From Echinometra lucunter (lineage: Eukaryota; Echinodermata; Echinoidea; Camarodonta; Echinometridae), in contig CM057151.1 of NCBI GenBank assembly GCA_029962745.1, positions 9,549,142-9,613,141 of the forward strand: a stretch of DNA of 64,000 nucleotides, written 5' to 3'. This document shows positions 39,101-48,235 of the stretch, piece by piece. Positions within the stretch are counted from its first letter, which is position 1. Each line of letters opens with the position of its first letter. The translations under genes were made by a program, and so were the position numbers. The notes below the pieces were generated by a model that searched no databases, had not been told where the DNA came from, and was given only the letters and a program-made list of their open reading frames with translations.

Positions 39101-41464
39101 TCCTGAGACTGGTTCTTATCTTCAAGACAGTTTAGCAAGTTTCTGGAGCTGCATTCGTACATTTTGGGATTATCCTGTATCTAAAAGAGGATTTTAAAGA
39201 TTACACAACTCCCTGAATATCAGTGTTGCATTCTTCTTTAGTAAGGATAGACTGTTACCTTTCAATTCTGATTTATAAACTGATTTATCCCTCCATCTAT
39301 TGTATTCTGATTTTGTATTCAAAGCTGCTAAAAGGCTGAAAATTGTAGAATGAACCAATTCTCTACCTCTTCCGTACTAATTATTCATGCTTTTCTATGC
39401 TTCATCACCTAAGCTGCTTTTTCTTCTATTCCATTATAATGCAAAGATTGAAGCCGTATGAGATCTTTCCTTATCCATGATTATCCTTTTTGACCTTTCC
39501 ATTCCTGAAATATCTGGTTTGTATTGGACATGAGTCACAAAAATCTGTGACTAATGGATATGTAATGTAATGAGAATGATGCTAAAACTACATGGTGTTG
39601 ACAAGAATGATTGGCTCTTATATTATGTGTGCACAGTCAAATTCAAGGAATTTTGAATAATTCATGTACTATATGTTTAAGTTTTGTGATGTGGCTGCTT
39701 GTATTTTTTGTTTATTTCAAGAAATCCAAACATACAGATGTACTGCAATCACTTGATCTTGTGCTTGAAAATTGACAGACTATATCGTTAACCCATTCGT
39801 GACAGAGGTCCACATTTTGTGGTTTGGCCTAATATCTTTTGATTCAAAGCCCTAAAAATCATACCAAATACATGAGCAAAAGAGCAAAAAATTCTACACA
39901 AACTGTGCCCATTTTGGTTGCATCAATATTCATTGTTTCATGCTGAAAATTTTTTAAAGGAAAATAAGCATTAAAATCCTTAAATTGGCAATGTGATAGA
40001 AAGTTTAAAATCACTGTTTCCCCTGCAAATTGGCAACTTTTTGACTTATCATCATAATTTCCGTCAATTTATATTCATTTCTGATACATGACGTTTTATA
40101 AATAAAATGTATCAATGAAATAAAAACGTTGGTGTTGCCAATTTGAAGAATAAAAGCTGATCAAATTAGGCTTTAAATAATTCCTGTCACGAATGGGTTA
40201 ACACTTTCAAGAATAATAAATTCTAACCTGACATTTCCATCTGGTGTATGAATTGTTTCTTCTCAAAAAAGAGCATTATGCTATCTGAAACATATATTGT
40301 TTAGATATTTAGAAATTTGATTTAGCGAAGAGATGAAAAGTTATACATGTTTCTACAACAGAATTTCTTGAAACATTTTTGGTTACTTAAAAGTTGGTTG
40401 TAACTTGTAAGCATCCCAGAAACTTCCTTGATTCCCTAATTTAGAACTGACTTTTAGTCAGAGTGAATTTGAAGGTGAACATCTTGTTTGGTTTAATTCT
40501 TTTTTACTTAAAAGTTCCATGGTTTCAACATGCCCCCCTTTCATTTCATTCTACACTCCTTTCCAGAGAGGTATGGACACTCCTTAATATCAAAATAAGA
40601 TTGATAGGGCTCTAGTGTTTCTGCGTTAGAAAATTGAAACTTCAAAAAATGAAAAATACTGGTATTGTTATTGTTGTCATTATCTCATAAATATATATGT
40701 TCACAATTAGAATTGAAAGTCTGATTGGTTAAGAGTAGCATTTTCATCCGTCCATGACATTGATCATTTTATGAATTCTGTTGTAAGAAGTCAATCAGGG
40801 CTATCAAATTTTACTGAAGTCCAACTCCTTCAGAGATGCCCTTCACATTGAAACCTAAAAATGCTGGACACATTTCATTATTTATTTTTTTTACAGGCCT
40901 TCAAATTATCAACATTTGCCAAATGGCTGTCTGTGACAAACCGATCAGGCTCTTAAATGTGTTGACATTTTTCAAAGCAATTAGCACACCTTTCATAATA
41001 TATATTTTTCCAAGCCACTTGAAATATGTATATTTTTAATTACCCATTCATTGGGTCTTCAAAATGTTTTGCAATAGTAAATGTACCATATATAGGGTTC
41101 TTGTGTGATGCCTTTCCAACTGTGGTGAGTAAGTAAAGAGATTAGTAAGTAGAAAATAGTTTTAAAAAAATATTTAAAAAATAAGAAAGAAAGTGCAATA
41201 TATTTAAGTAATACCTTACAGCAACATGAATTCATGTTTTCATAAGCATCTCTTTTTGGGGAGGAGGGGGGGGGGGGCTGATTCTAGGGGTTTCTTGATG
41301 TCGGTGATGAAGTCTGTATTGAAATACTTTTAATTCAAGATTCTTCCTGCTTGTATCTATTCTGCAGGTATGAGAGTTCCGAAGAGGAAGAAGGTAGTGC
41401 AAACAGCCATAGCTTGAGTGCATCCATTGGAAGTACAGCAGAGAGACACATTTGCTATCTCTGA
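23254..41464 (+). CDS. SNCAIP: Synphilin-1-like protein (13 coding exons)
   Basis: Exons: 23254-23310, 23704-23800, 24138-24886, 25366-25551, 26044-26157, 26453-26578, 27127-27296, 27629-27671, 28003-28199, 28415-28639, 29132-30650, 31143-31210, 41368-41464. Every intron is GT-AG and the phases add up to 3648 nt, i.e. 1215 residues plus TGA. The N-terminus starts with an acidic D/L-rich stretch as in vertebrate synphilin-1. Residues about 317-486 hold ankyrin-type repeats whose order and linker signatures (LLQFMQ, HGNS.SH.A..HG, CLQTLVE, FLVVTETCISL) match synphilin-1. A coiled coil follows at about 485-515 and a second helical region at about 580-632. The tail is Ser/Asp-rich. Human synphilin-1 (919 residues) is a cytosolic scaffold that binds alpha-synuclein and E3 ligases; here the length is greater, mainly from exon 11. 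Synuclein itself is thought to be vertebrate-only, so the role in this animal is open. Family assignment is strong; the two terminal exons are less certain than the core. Confidence 0.92.
23704..23800 (+). CDS. SNCAIP: SNCAIP coding exon 2
   Basis: It is preceded by a tandem acceptor cag|cag, so the exon may begin at 23704 or 23707, which adds or drops one Gln without changing frame. It carries a second acidic motif (EEYNLDDFLDTAL) that resembles a D/L-rich motif in the N-terminal half of human synphilin-1. It ends ACA G|gtaaaa, phase 1. Confidence 0.82.
24138..24886 (+). CDS. SNCAIP: SNCAIP coding exon 3 (Ser/Lys-rich linker)
   Basis: The acceptor is gtggtttcag| and the donor is ttg|gtaaga. 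About 250 codons encode a charged, low-complexity linker: a Ser cluster (SSSASESLDSSLS), a basic stretch rich in RR/KK/RRQK, then a helical segment ending ...EEDKSAL that leads into the ankyrin repeats. The last part aligns in position with the pre-ankyrin segment of vertebrate synphilin-1 (EYLKKVKS...). The reading frame upstream of 24138 is intron. Confidence 0.9.
25092..25254. mobile_element. Palindromic MITE in SNCAIP intron 3
   Basis: GCATAAAACCTT..TATTATAGTAA.TTTGCCATC.ATGGTAACT on the left pairs with AGTTACCATCGATGGCAAAA.TTACTATAATA..TTTTATGC on the right. No coding sequence. Confidence 0.7.
25366..25551 (+). CDS. SNCAIP: SNCAIP coding exon 4 (first ankyrin repeats)
   Basis: The exon is 62 codons, phase 0 at both ends (tacag|gag, aaa|gtaagt). 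It encodes the first ankyrin-type unit (HGNVLLHVLCRHGKLESLQW, residues about 317-340) and the start of the second (CFTPTAIAVK). The vertebrate protein has NGNNLLHIAASQGHAECLQH at the same place, so this is one of the most diagnostic exons. Confidence 0.93.
25740..25900 (-). mobile_element. tRNA-derived SINE fragment in SNCAIP intron 4
   Basis: On the minus strand, GGGCTCAATCC resembles a Pol III B box, preceded by an A-box-like segment (TTGTGGAGTATG). Downstream is a body ending in AATAATAATGTGCAGGACC. Such SINEs are common in sea urchins. Boundaries are approximate. Confidence 0.5.
26044..26157 (+). CDS. SNCAIP: SNCAIP coding exon 5 (ankyrin repeats 2-3)
   Basis: The exon is 38 codons, phase 0 at both ends (taaag|tat, cag|gtgaga). 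The peptide YGRLECVEWLINETKA matches the vertebrate synphilin-1 motif NGQLECVRWMVSETEA closely, and it ends in the next repeat at LLHIASRYGQ. Confidence 0.93.
26453..26578 (+). CDS. SNCAIP: SNCAIP coding exon 6 (ankyrin repeats 3-4)
   Basis: The exon is 42 codons, phase 0 at both ends (accag|gaa, cag|gtatgt). It encodes RWLLQFMQNIGVHLDSLD then HGNSPSHLAARHGHLTCLQ; vertebrate synphilin-1 has LWLLQFMQEQGISLDEVD and DGNSAVHVASQHGYLGCIQ. This is the clearest evidence for orthology. Confidence 0.95.
27127..27296 (+). CDS. SNCAIP: SNCAIP coding exon 7 (ankyrin repeat 5 and start of coiled coil)
   Basis: The acceptor is tttgcag|act and the donor is gga|gtaagt in phase 2. It encodes TLVEFNCDVTM, the last ankyrin-type unit (about residues 459-486), then FLVVTETCISLSDQVTQLRR, which matches the vertebrate YLVVVETCMSLASQVVKLTK at the entry to the coiled coil. 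Confidence 0.95.
27629..27671 (+). CDS. SNCAIP: SNCAIP coding exon 8 (coiled-coil microexon)
   Basis: This 43-nt exon lies between atttttag| and gat|gtaagt, taking phase 2 to phase 0. It encodes EYHQEKVQLKTRLDD, which continues the heptad pattern of the coiled coil begun in exon 7. It is too short to be found by ORF length; the support is phase and alignment with the vertebrate segment EQTVERVTLQNQLQQ. Confidence 0.85.
28003..28199 (+). CDS. SNCAIP: SNCAIP coding exon 9 (helical region)
   Basis: The acceptor is ttttgttag|gcc and the donor is agg|gtaagt, phase 0 to 2. Sixty-five codons with predicted helical character (RIEQIQQQYVDLTNLLVRRI, then KREKEP) and a Ser/Glu-rich end. No specific vertebrate counterpart was recognised; inclusion rests on splice sites, frame and coding composition. 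Confidence 0.85.
28415..28639 (+). CDS. SNCAIP: SNCAIP coding exon 10 (second coiled coil)
   Basis: The acceptor is cattgcag|tga and the donor is atgag|gtgtgt, phase 2 to 2. It encodes a Gln/Glu/Leu-rich helix (ELQDSCSQLLEEEHAR, then IQETLHKLQQQ) at about residues 580-632, probably a second coiled coil. The donor is a weaker match (gtgtgt) than the others. Confidence 0.85.
29132..30650 (+). CDS. SNCAIP: SNCAIP coding exon 11 (long Ser-rich tail with RVxF-like motif)
   Basis: The acceptor is ttctgtgtag|g and the donor is ctcag|gtgaat. This 1519-nt exon (residues about 655-1161) encodes a disordered Ser/Asn-rich tail. At residues 1041-1063 it has GILNRTRR followed by NRHIKFALDE. Human synphilin-1 has SALK, KRRT and then LRVTFEE in the corresponding C-terminal place. 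Further on lies an acidic run (SSDDDDYETES). The open frame continues on both sides but is intronic there: a pyrimidine tract precedes 29132 and a T-rich stretch follows 30650. Confidence 0.92.
31143..31210 (+). CDS. SNCAIP: SNCAIP coding exon 12
   Basis: The acceptor follows a long T tract (tttttttttgtaatacctgtag|gat) and the donor is ttttg|gtaaga. It encodes DHPVNEILQDSVLDGQEETDKFW, acidic, phase 0 to 2. No named domain. Confidence 0.8.
33066..33109 (+). repeat. (GA)n plus poly-G in SNCAIP intron 12
   Basis: GAGAGAGA run ending in a G tract. Confidence 0.9.
33876..34302. mobile_element. TTAA-flanked TIR element in SNCAIP intron 12
   Basis: Flanked by TTAA at 33872-33875 and 34303-34306. 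Terminal repeats GCACACTATACGATCC on the left and GGATCGTATAGTGTGC on the right, extending inward to CGATTTT/AAAATCG. TTAA targets fit piggyBac or Kolobok. No transposase. Confidence 0.75.
34916..35030 (+). repeat. Purine (A/AAG)n tract in SNCAIP intron 12
   Basis: About 115 nt almost wholly A and G, after a short (AGC)n. Confidence 0.9.
35551..35700. repeat. Inverted repeat with GTGGGTACCCA motif in SNCAIP intron 12
   Basis: TGACGTAAAAGTGGGTACCC...CGCGCATT pairs with AATGCGCG...GGTACCCACTTTGACGTCA. A third copy of the end (TGACGTCAAAGTGGGTACCC) follows at 35680-35700. CpG-rich compared with the intron. Confidence 0.65.
36144..36334 (+). repeat. 96-bp tandem duplication in SNCAIP intron 12
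   Basis: Two consecutive units beginning TGGCATGAAAAACACAATTT at 36144 and 36240, nearly identical over the first 60 nt, ending in TTAGAGTACT. Confidence 0.85.
39792..40197. mobile_element. piggyBac-like MITE, copy 1 (SNCAIP intron 12)
   Basis: TTAA on both sides (39788-39791, 40198-40201). Termini CCCATTCGTGACAG and CTGTCACGAATGGG. Starting with CCC next to TTAA is the piggyBac pattern. 406 bp, no coding sequence; a close copy is at 48236. Confidence 0.85.
41368..41464 (+). CDS. SNCAIP: SNCAIP coding exon 13 (stop codon)
   Basis: The acceptor tattctgcag| is in phase with exon 12 after an intron of about 10.2 kb. The frame reads YESSEEEEGSANS, then a short peptide and TGA at 41462-41464. 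The last roughly 20 codons and the stop lie in the first unit of a tandem array that continues into the 3' UTR. The splice phase and acidic start support it; the distance makes an intervening or alternative terminal exon possible. Confidence 0.7.
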
Positions 41465-41945
41465 AGACATCTATCGTCAGGTCAGCCATAGCTAGACATC
41501 CATTGGAAGTATAGCAGAGAGACACATTTGCTATCTCTGAAGACATCTATCGTCAGGTCAGCCATAGCTAGGCATCCATTGGAAGTATTGCAGAGAGACA
41601 CATTTGCTATCTCTGAAGACATCTATCATCAAGTCAGATGCACGCAGCTTCTGAAAGCATCATGCTTCCTGGAGAGGTACATGTAGGACCCAGATGAAAG
41701 TACAGCAGAGAGACACATCTGCTTTCTCTGAAGAAATCAGTTCATCAGGTCAGAACCACTGCTGAACTCACTTTGCTTCCTTGTGAGATTGGAGAGCTAG
41801 AGCATCCAAGGGAAGTGCAGCAGAGAGACACATCTGGTTTCTCTTACGTCATCTTCAACTCACCTTGCCTCGTCCCTGGAATTTAGGCAAAAGGAGCTTG
41901 AATGTATCCCTTGGTGGTACAGTAGATCACATCTGCTGTCTCTGA
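41405..41945 (+). repeat. Tandem array over the SNCAIP stop codon and 3' UTR
   Basis: Units begin with AGCCATAGCT at 41405, 41484 and 41560 (steps of 79 and 76 nt). The core GGAAGTACAGCAGAGAGACA recurs in diverged form near 41690, 41810 and 41910 with longer spacing. The first unit contains the predicted stop codon; later units are untranslated. Confidence 0.85.
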
Positions 41946-41950
41946 ATAAA
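41945..41950 (+). promoter_or_regulatory. Candidate poly(A) signal of SNCAIP
   Basis: This is the first AATAAA after the predicted stop, about 480 nt downstream and just after the tandem array. Others occur further on (e.g. 43405 and 49880), so the true 3' end is not fixed by the sequence. Confidence 0.3.
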
Positions 41951-41999
41951 CAGAGCCCAGGCCTAAACAGAAAGTACCTTGTAAAGAAATGATATGTAA

Positions 42000-44325
42000 C
42001 CATTTCCCTCTCTCTCATAGGTATGTTATTTACAGGTGATGAAATATTCAGTGTTTGCCAGTGTCCTGTATGAGCAGCATGCATGGATGCAACTCAAAGA
42101 CAACAGTTATGTGAAGGCCATCTCCTAACCAGACATCAAGAATCCACATAGAGTGCCATTCAACCATCTCCCTGTATCCATGACAAAAGATGTGACATGG
42201 GGTACAAGAAAGTGGAGAATGTAAAGGAGCTATCATCAACGGAGAATGTGTACATCATGCTTGTATTGCAGGGTTTCTTATGTAGGTGTAAAGTATAAGA
42301 GATGTTTAGATATGAGACAGACTTATGCCTTTGTTTGTATTAAAACCCTTTTTGTGTCTACATTGGATGAATTCACAGCGAATGACATGTGTAAGAAAAA
42401 AAAAGAACTTCACACACAAAAAAATTATTTGAAAGAGGGATGACAGCACAGTCAACAAAGAAAGAAAGATTTTTCTGTAAGATATGGAAGGTAGTGTGTA
42501 CCAATTAAAAGTAAATACTAAATTCATAATTTGAAGTTTAGTAGCAAACTGAAATATTTCAATTCTGTTGAACCTCTTTCTGTTTTTATATTTTCTCAAA
42601 TTTCCTACCACAACATAAGTCTTAATCGCTGAGGGAAGAAAAAAATTGTCTTCGTAAATGTGCATAATATTAGAAGTTTTGATATGTCTGTATGGTAGAC
42701 AGACTTTTTAAATATTATCTATCAGGTTGGTTTTCTTCACAATTTTGCAGGGATTTTTTTTTTTTCATTTCTTGCTTTGTTAAAGCCAACTTGATGCCAA
42801 GATGGACGTCCACATTAAAGTTCACATCACAATCCCTACGTTCAGACTGTTATCCGAGGGGATCAGACAGTCTCTAGAGATCTTATCTTTTTTACGACTG
42901 ACCTTCCACACCTGCATCTACTGTCTCCAAGCCACGGAGACAATCATTGCAGATCGTGTACGGCACGGCCGGGCCACTACATTTCGCTGTGCGCTATCAT
43001 TTACACCCTAAGGCATGTTTTTTGTCTCCGAACCCCTCAACTGTCAAGGGAGAGGGGAGAGAGTTCTCTGCGACCGTTCAGACTATCAGATTGGAGGAGA
43101 ATTCTTAGAGGCATGGGGAATTCTCCTCCTCTCAGATAATAGGGTGAATGTAGGGGAACTTGATGAAATCAATCTGTAAATGATGACAGACTCCTCCCTC
43201 TTGAAACCCTTGTGGGGTCAGCATTGATTTCATGTTTTAAAGAAAGGATAGTTTCCATAGACAAACAAAATAATAGACACTAATATGACAGTCAAACAGA
43301 AACTATAAAGCTTGAGGCGTGGGAACCACTTGGGTTGAGTGTTTTCCACTCTTGGTACTGGTAAAGCTTCATTCCAAGGGCCTATATATAGTATAGGCCT
43401 TGAGAATAAAAACCAAATACACTCAACTCAACTGTTGAAAGAGATTGATAAATCACTACACAAAACAAAACAGAAATCTGTCCTCTTGGTTTTATTGTGC
43501 ATTTATTGCACAAGCTAGGTCAAGATCTTAAAGCAACATATTCACATGTAGTGTGTAAAAGATGCATCAATCTTCCTAGTATACCGGTAGCTGACAAGAG
43601 TGCATTGCACTTTGCAATTTTTTCATGTGAAAATGAAAACAATATTAAAGGCATGTGTAGCTTGGTCAGTCCTTTGTCACATCCGATAAGTAATCTTCTA
43701 TGACAGTTTTGATATCTCTGGTTCAGACACCTTCCTCTGCAGACATGTGCTGGTGAACTCTTGTTGAAGTTGGCTGCCATTTTTAAGACCATGGGATGTT
43801 GCCATTTCGGCAGTCACCGCATCTTATATGTCAGGCAACTTGTATTTCCACCCATCGTAGTTCATGTTGTTGGGTGTTCATTTAATTGTAGTCGCTTTAA
43901 GACTCTTTCTGGCTTAGTTCTGTCTTTCCCTTACTATGAGGCATACACCTTCTAAGTCTATAAGATGATTTTTTCCTGGCATCATGGCTGGTCATTGTTG
44001 ATTGTCCCTTCAAATAATTTTGAACTTGTGATTTATTCTCTTCCAGTTTCCCCATTTCTCCTATGTTCCTCTATTCTAGTTCCAAATCTGCAACTGGTTT
44101 CTTCGATGTAGGCTGTTTGGCAAATGTATTTTTCTAAATCCTGCCCAGGTGGTATTAAAATTCAATTGATTATTCCTATTTTCAATTCTCATTTGTACTG
44201 GGTCCTAGAAAGCTCATGCTAGAAACAAGGAGTTGATTTGGGTCTTTCTTCGTAAATGGCAATCATCTTAAGGAGAATTTTGAATTAATTTCTTGCTTTA
44301 ACAGAGTAGCTAATAGATCTGAGTT
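42000..44325. other. Intergenic or distal 3' UTR of SNCAIP
   Basis: No domain recognised. A more GC-balanced block at 42780-43160 includes a 70-codon open frame (42802-43011) of unknown meaning and a palindrome GGAGGAGAATTC/GAATTCTCCTCC at 43093-43129. Confidence 0.4.
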
Positions 44326-44356
44326 TGGCAGTAGAAAGCTTCATGGTACACTGTAT

Positions 44357-44392
44357 TCTTTCTCGGAATTGAGTGTGGTCCTGAAAAGGACC
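44357..44392 (-). promoter_or_regulatory. Histone-like 3' stem-loop plus downstream element (minus strand)
   Basis: On the minus strand GGTCCTTTTCAGGACC (plus 44377-44392) is followed by ACACTCAATTC and CGAGAAAGA (plus 44357-44365). It mirrors the plus-strand copy in the same fold-back. Confidence 0.5.
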
Positions 44393-44484
44393 TCCCTACT
44401 CTCAATGTTTTGGTAAGCATGTTCTTACCACCCTCAGGAGAAAGGATGGTAAGAACATGCTTACCGAAACGTCGAGAGTTAGTA

Positions 44485-44519
44485 GGTCCTTTTCAGGACC
44501 ACACTCATTTCCAAGAAAG
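44485..44519 (+). promoter_or_regulatory. Histone-like 3' stem-loop plus downstream element (plus strand)
   Basis: A six-base-pair stem GGTCCT/AGGACC with loop TTTC at 44485-44500, then ACACTC and CAAGAAAG at 44512-44519. This is the arrangement of metazoan replication-dependent histone 3' ends, including the sea-urchin-type CAAGAAAGA element. The usual ACCA after the stem is ACAC here. Confidence 0.55.
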
Positions 44520-45404
44520 CATACATGGTGTACCATGAAGCCTTCTACTGCCATACGTTCTACCACCATGGAAACCTTCAAAGGATTATTTAGATCTGAG
44601 TAATGTTTATAATATCTTTGATAGATCAGTGGTCTCATTAAGGGGTTTCAGTCTTAGAAAGGAAGTCAGTGCTTGGTGCCTTTTTGTAAGACACTTAGAT
44701 TCCTTCAGATGAGACCAGCATGCGGTATTAACTCCCTGTATTGCTGATTTACAAGCATGTGCTGTACCTGACTTCTTAGCACGTGGGCAAACCAAACATC
44801 ATAGCTAACATCAGTTTTTAAGTATGCCAGTTGAAGGATCATGAATGTAAGTGCAGAATTAACATTGTTAATATAGGGAACATTTGCCACCATGCTATCA
44901 TGACGTGCTTTGGAGAAAACTACCAGGTTAATTCAGATTTGCAAGCATTATTCTGCATAATGCTTTATACATACATTATTAAGATCCAAATGGGCTCCAG
45001 GGCTCAAGGCCTGATTGGTAGGGAGACATCAAATTAAATAGTTTTTGGTAATAATTCAAGTGAAGATATTTAATTTTGAAACAGCTGGATGATAAAAAGG
45101 GTGAGGAAAAAGTGTTGACAATTAGTTATTGTAGCGAATTTGAATTTACAATATTACATACATCTGGAACAAGTGTGATATGTATAGAAAGAAAAATCAT
45201 GTAATCACAATGTTCTGATTCACATCAGTTGCATATACTCTAGAATTATATGTACATGGCGCCATGGGCTGAAATCAGTCCATTTTGAAATACATGTACT
45301 GATCAAAATCATTATTTTTAAATGGTTCATATGGACCTGGTTGGAATGATATTGAAGCTGAAAAGCATTTAACTGAAGATTGATGGGTGGAAGCAAGATA
45401 GGCA

Positions 45405-45700
45405 AAACGAGATGCTAGGGAACCAGTTTACTGTGGCTGGGGTTTGAATCAAAGACTCGCCACATTGTTGGTGAAGTGTTCAAATCCCTAGACCATGACA
45501 TACACCGTGTAGTCAGATTGGCAATTGTGCGCTTGTAAAATGGCGCCTGGCCAGAAAACTCCCCAGGGAGTAGAGATGGTGCACTTTATGTGTGGAACAT
45601 TGATTGAATCCAATGACCGGGGTAATAATAATTACATGTAAAGTGCTTAGAAACGTAGTATTAAGTGCTATATGAATGCAACTATTATTATTATTCTTTT
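45405..45700 (+). mobile_element. SINE with echinoderm-type tail
   Basis: The 3' part reads GTAAAGTGCTTAGAAACGTA, GTATTAAGTGCTATATGAAT, then ATTATTATTATT, a tail typical of sea urchin SINEs. The body includes B-box-like GTTCAAATCCC. The left boundary is not resolved. Confidence 0.6.
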
Positions 45701-48111
45701 CCCATGGAGGCAGTTAGATAGAATGTCTTAAGTTGATATGAAAACTCTATATAGATAAGCATTGACTAACAATATTTTGCCCATGGAGCTTCTTCAAATT
45801 ATGATCCTTTCATTTGTTAAATGCAATGCTTAATGATGCATATAGAGGGCATATTTTTGTAAGTCATTCTTCTTAATGTATATAATTAAAAGAAATGATA
45901 TAATGGTCATATATTCTAGCCTATGCAATCTGAAACCAAAGGTCAGACATAAGTATGTTTATTCTTTTCTATTGTATTCCTTAACATTATTTATAGAGAC
46001 TATATGCTATGAGCACAAAATAATTCTGACAAGCAGTTCATTTGTAGCTTTAGATTGAAATTATTTATACTGAAGGATTATCACAACTGATAACGATAAA
46101 TGTAATTCTGTATTTAGTATGATTGTCTGTGATCCCACCAAGCTAAAACTGCTGTATGTATTAACTCATTTGTAATGAGTTGGTTTGCTGATATAATTTT
46201 GTTACATAATATGGTATTATTCTTACAAAATGCTTTTGTGGTATTAGTGAAACATTGCGATTAGCATTTTTGTAATTGAAGTGATATGATAATCATACAT
46301 AACATTTGTCATTGTAGAGAATCTGATATCATGCAACGACTATTGTGGATTCGTTTGAATTGTATGATTTGACCTCTTTGTCCTCTGTCATTTTTATGCC
46401 ACAGAGTGGCAGTTTTGTATTGCTTTAATAACATCATCCTTTGCTATCCTTCTTGTTATGAAAGAAACTAGGTCAATATTAAACCTAACTCAAGAAGACT
46501 TAAGAGAACGTAGATGATAGTAGATTGCAAATAGATAGTTTTGAAAAGAGTCACGAAATGACACATTGAAACTTGATACATGGCTTGTGTTTTGGCCATT
46601 GCATGAACTTCACTCATGTGAGCTGTTGCATTCATCAAAGCATTAAGTTGATGAATTTTAATGTGGATATTTCTGGGATAATTTCAAAAAATATATTTCA
46701 GAATTCAGGGCAGTAGAGAGACTCGGATTACTTTGATTATAAACATACTTGGAAATAAAACTCAAAGTATTTCCTAAAGCTTTTCTTAAGGAACCAAATG
46801 AACAGATGTTTCATTATGTATTATGAACTGTTTAAACAGCACTGGCTCAGTATTTATTCAATCTTTTGAACAGGTTTAAGCACTTGTCTATTTCTTTAAG
46901 AATATTTGATTAATGGAATGGTTAACCTTTAAAGTTGTTTCAATCTATGTGCCATTGATTTTGTATACGGTACTTTGCTTTATTTGTGTTCATAATCAAA
47001 TTTTGACATGTGGTCATGCTATGACAGATATGATTAAGTAAGAAGCTGAAATTGTTACGGTAGCTGGAAATCTTGTTTTAAAATATATATTCCATCCTAT
47101 GTTCAGCAAAATGTATTTCCATTTATTCAATCAAATATTTATTTCCAGCATTGTATTCTAGCTTTGTGAAAAGCCAAGCAATAATTTCATTTTTACATGT
47201 ACATAGTCTAAAAAGAGCTTTTGTCGTGTACGTACGCATATGTACTTCATTCACCAAAGGTTTACAAGTGCTTGACTTTTTGATACATGGTATGTATATT
47301 TGTTTAACATACTTTACCAGTAGATGTGTTTTGAAAAGACTGTATGACAGTGATCAATGTACTATTTTATAATGAATTAGTTTAAGAGATAATTCATCAT
47401 CACCAGTCCGTTGACACCAAGACCAATTATTGGCTTGAAAGGTTTATGCACCACTCATTTATAATTGATATTATGATATGAAGTAATTGTGAGAATTGTA
47501 ACTGTGACTAATATTTATGACCCTTGTTATTTGTTTTCAAGGCATCTCAACATTGAATGATTTTAATTTTGCACATCACTTATTTAACGTAACCAACTAT
47601 TGATTGTTACAAAGTGACGAGCATGGTAATGTATAAGCATGGATTATGCTATGTCTAAGAGCACCCTGTTTTTTAAAACGAAATTGAATTTTAATCTTGA
47701 CTGAAACATGATTTGTCACATGATAATGAATTTCTTATTATGCACTTCCTCCCTAATTCAATTTTTACTCAAGCAAGGAGACCTCCAGTCATGAATGACA
47801 GTGTTAGAGAATATCCTTTCTTGTATTATGAAATTTACGTCAAATATTTTACTTCCGTAACTAAATCATTACATATGATTGAGATTCTATAATACATGAG
47901 CAGCATGTAGTTACCATACTGAAATTCTTGTATCTAGTGTTGAAGTTTAAAACTGTAAACAGCATCACATTTGAGTTTATCAGATATTTCACTCTAATCA
48001 TCTTCATGAAAATTTTCTTAATGATTATCACCATTGCCATAATCATCATCATGATTATCACTACAGTTTTCATGAAATATTATTCTGCTAGAGAACAGTG
48101 GATTGTAGAGT
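45701..48111. other. AT-rich intergenic sequence, nothing recognised
   Basis: No ORF with coding character, no element ends and no RNA gene were recognised. Confidence 0.5.
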
Positions 48112-48182
48112 GGCCCAAACATGGAGTAGTGTGTGCAGCGCTTTGTAACTGCAAGGAAAAGGCGCTATATCAAATGACTTTT
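48112..48182 (+). mobile_element. SINE tail fragment
   Basis: GCAGCGCTTTGTAACTGCAA then AAAAGGCGCTATATCAAATG resembles the GCGCTATAT-containing 3' end of echinoderm SINEs. The piggyBac-like MITE lies about 50 bp downstream. Confidence 0.35.
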
Positions 48183-48235
48183 GGATGGATGGAATATTGG
48201 CAGCAGCACTATCTTCTAGATCACTTTATATTTAA

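Larger units (their letters stand above)
44326..44553. repeat. Fold-back containing two histone-type 3' stem-loops
   Basis: Arms 44326-44430 and 44447-44553 are near reverse complements around a 16-nt spacer. Each arm carries GGTCCTTTTCAGGACC followed by ACACTCA and a purine element (CCAAGAAAGC on plus, CCGAGAAAGA on minus). No histone coding sequence is present in or next to it. Confidence 0.75.

Noticed and set aside
42802..43011. 70-codon open frame in a GC-balanced block
   Set aside because: Unrecognised peptide, no strong initiation or splicing context. Left as a described block only.
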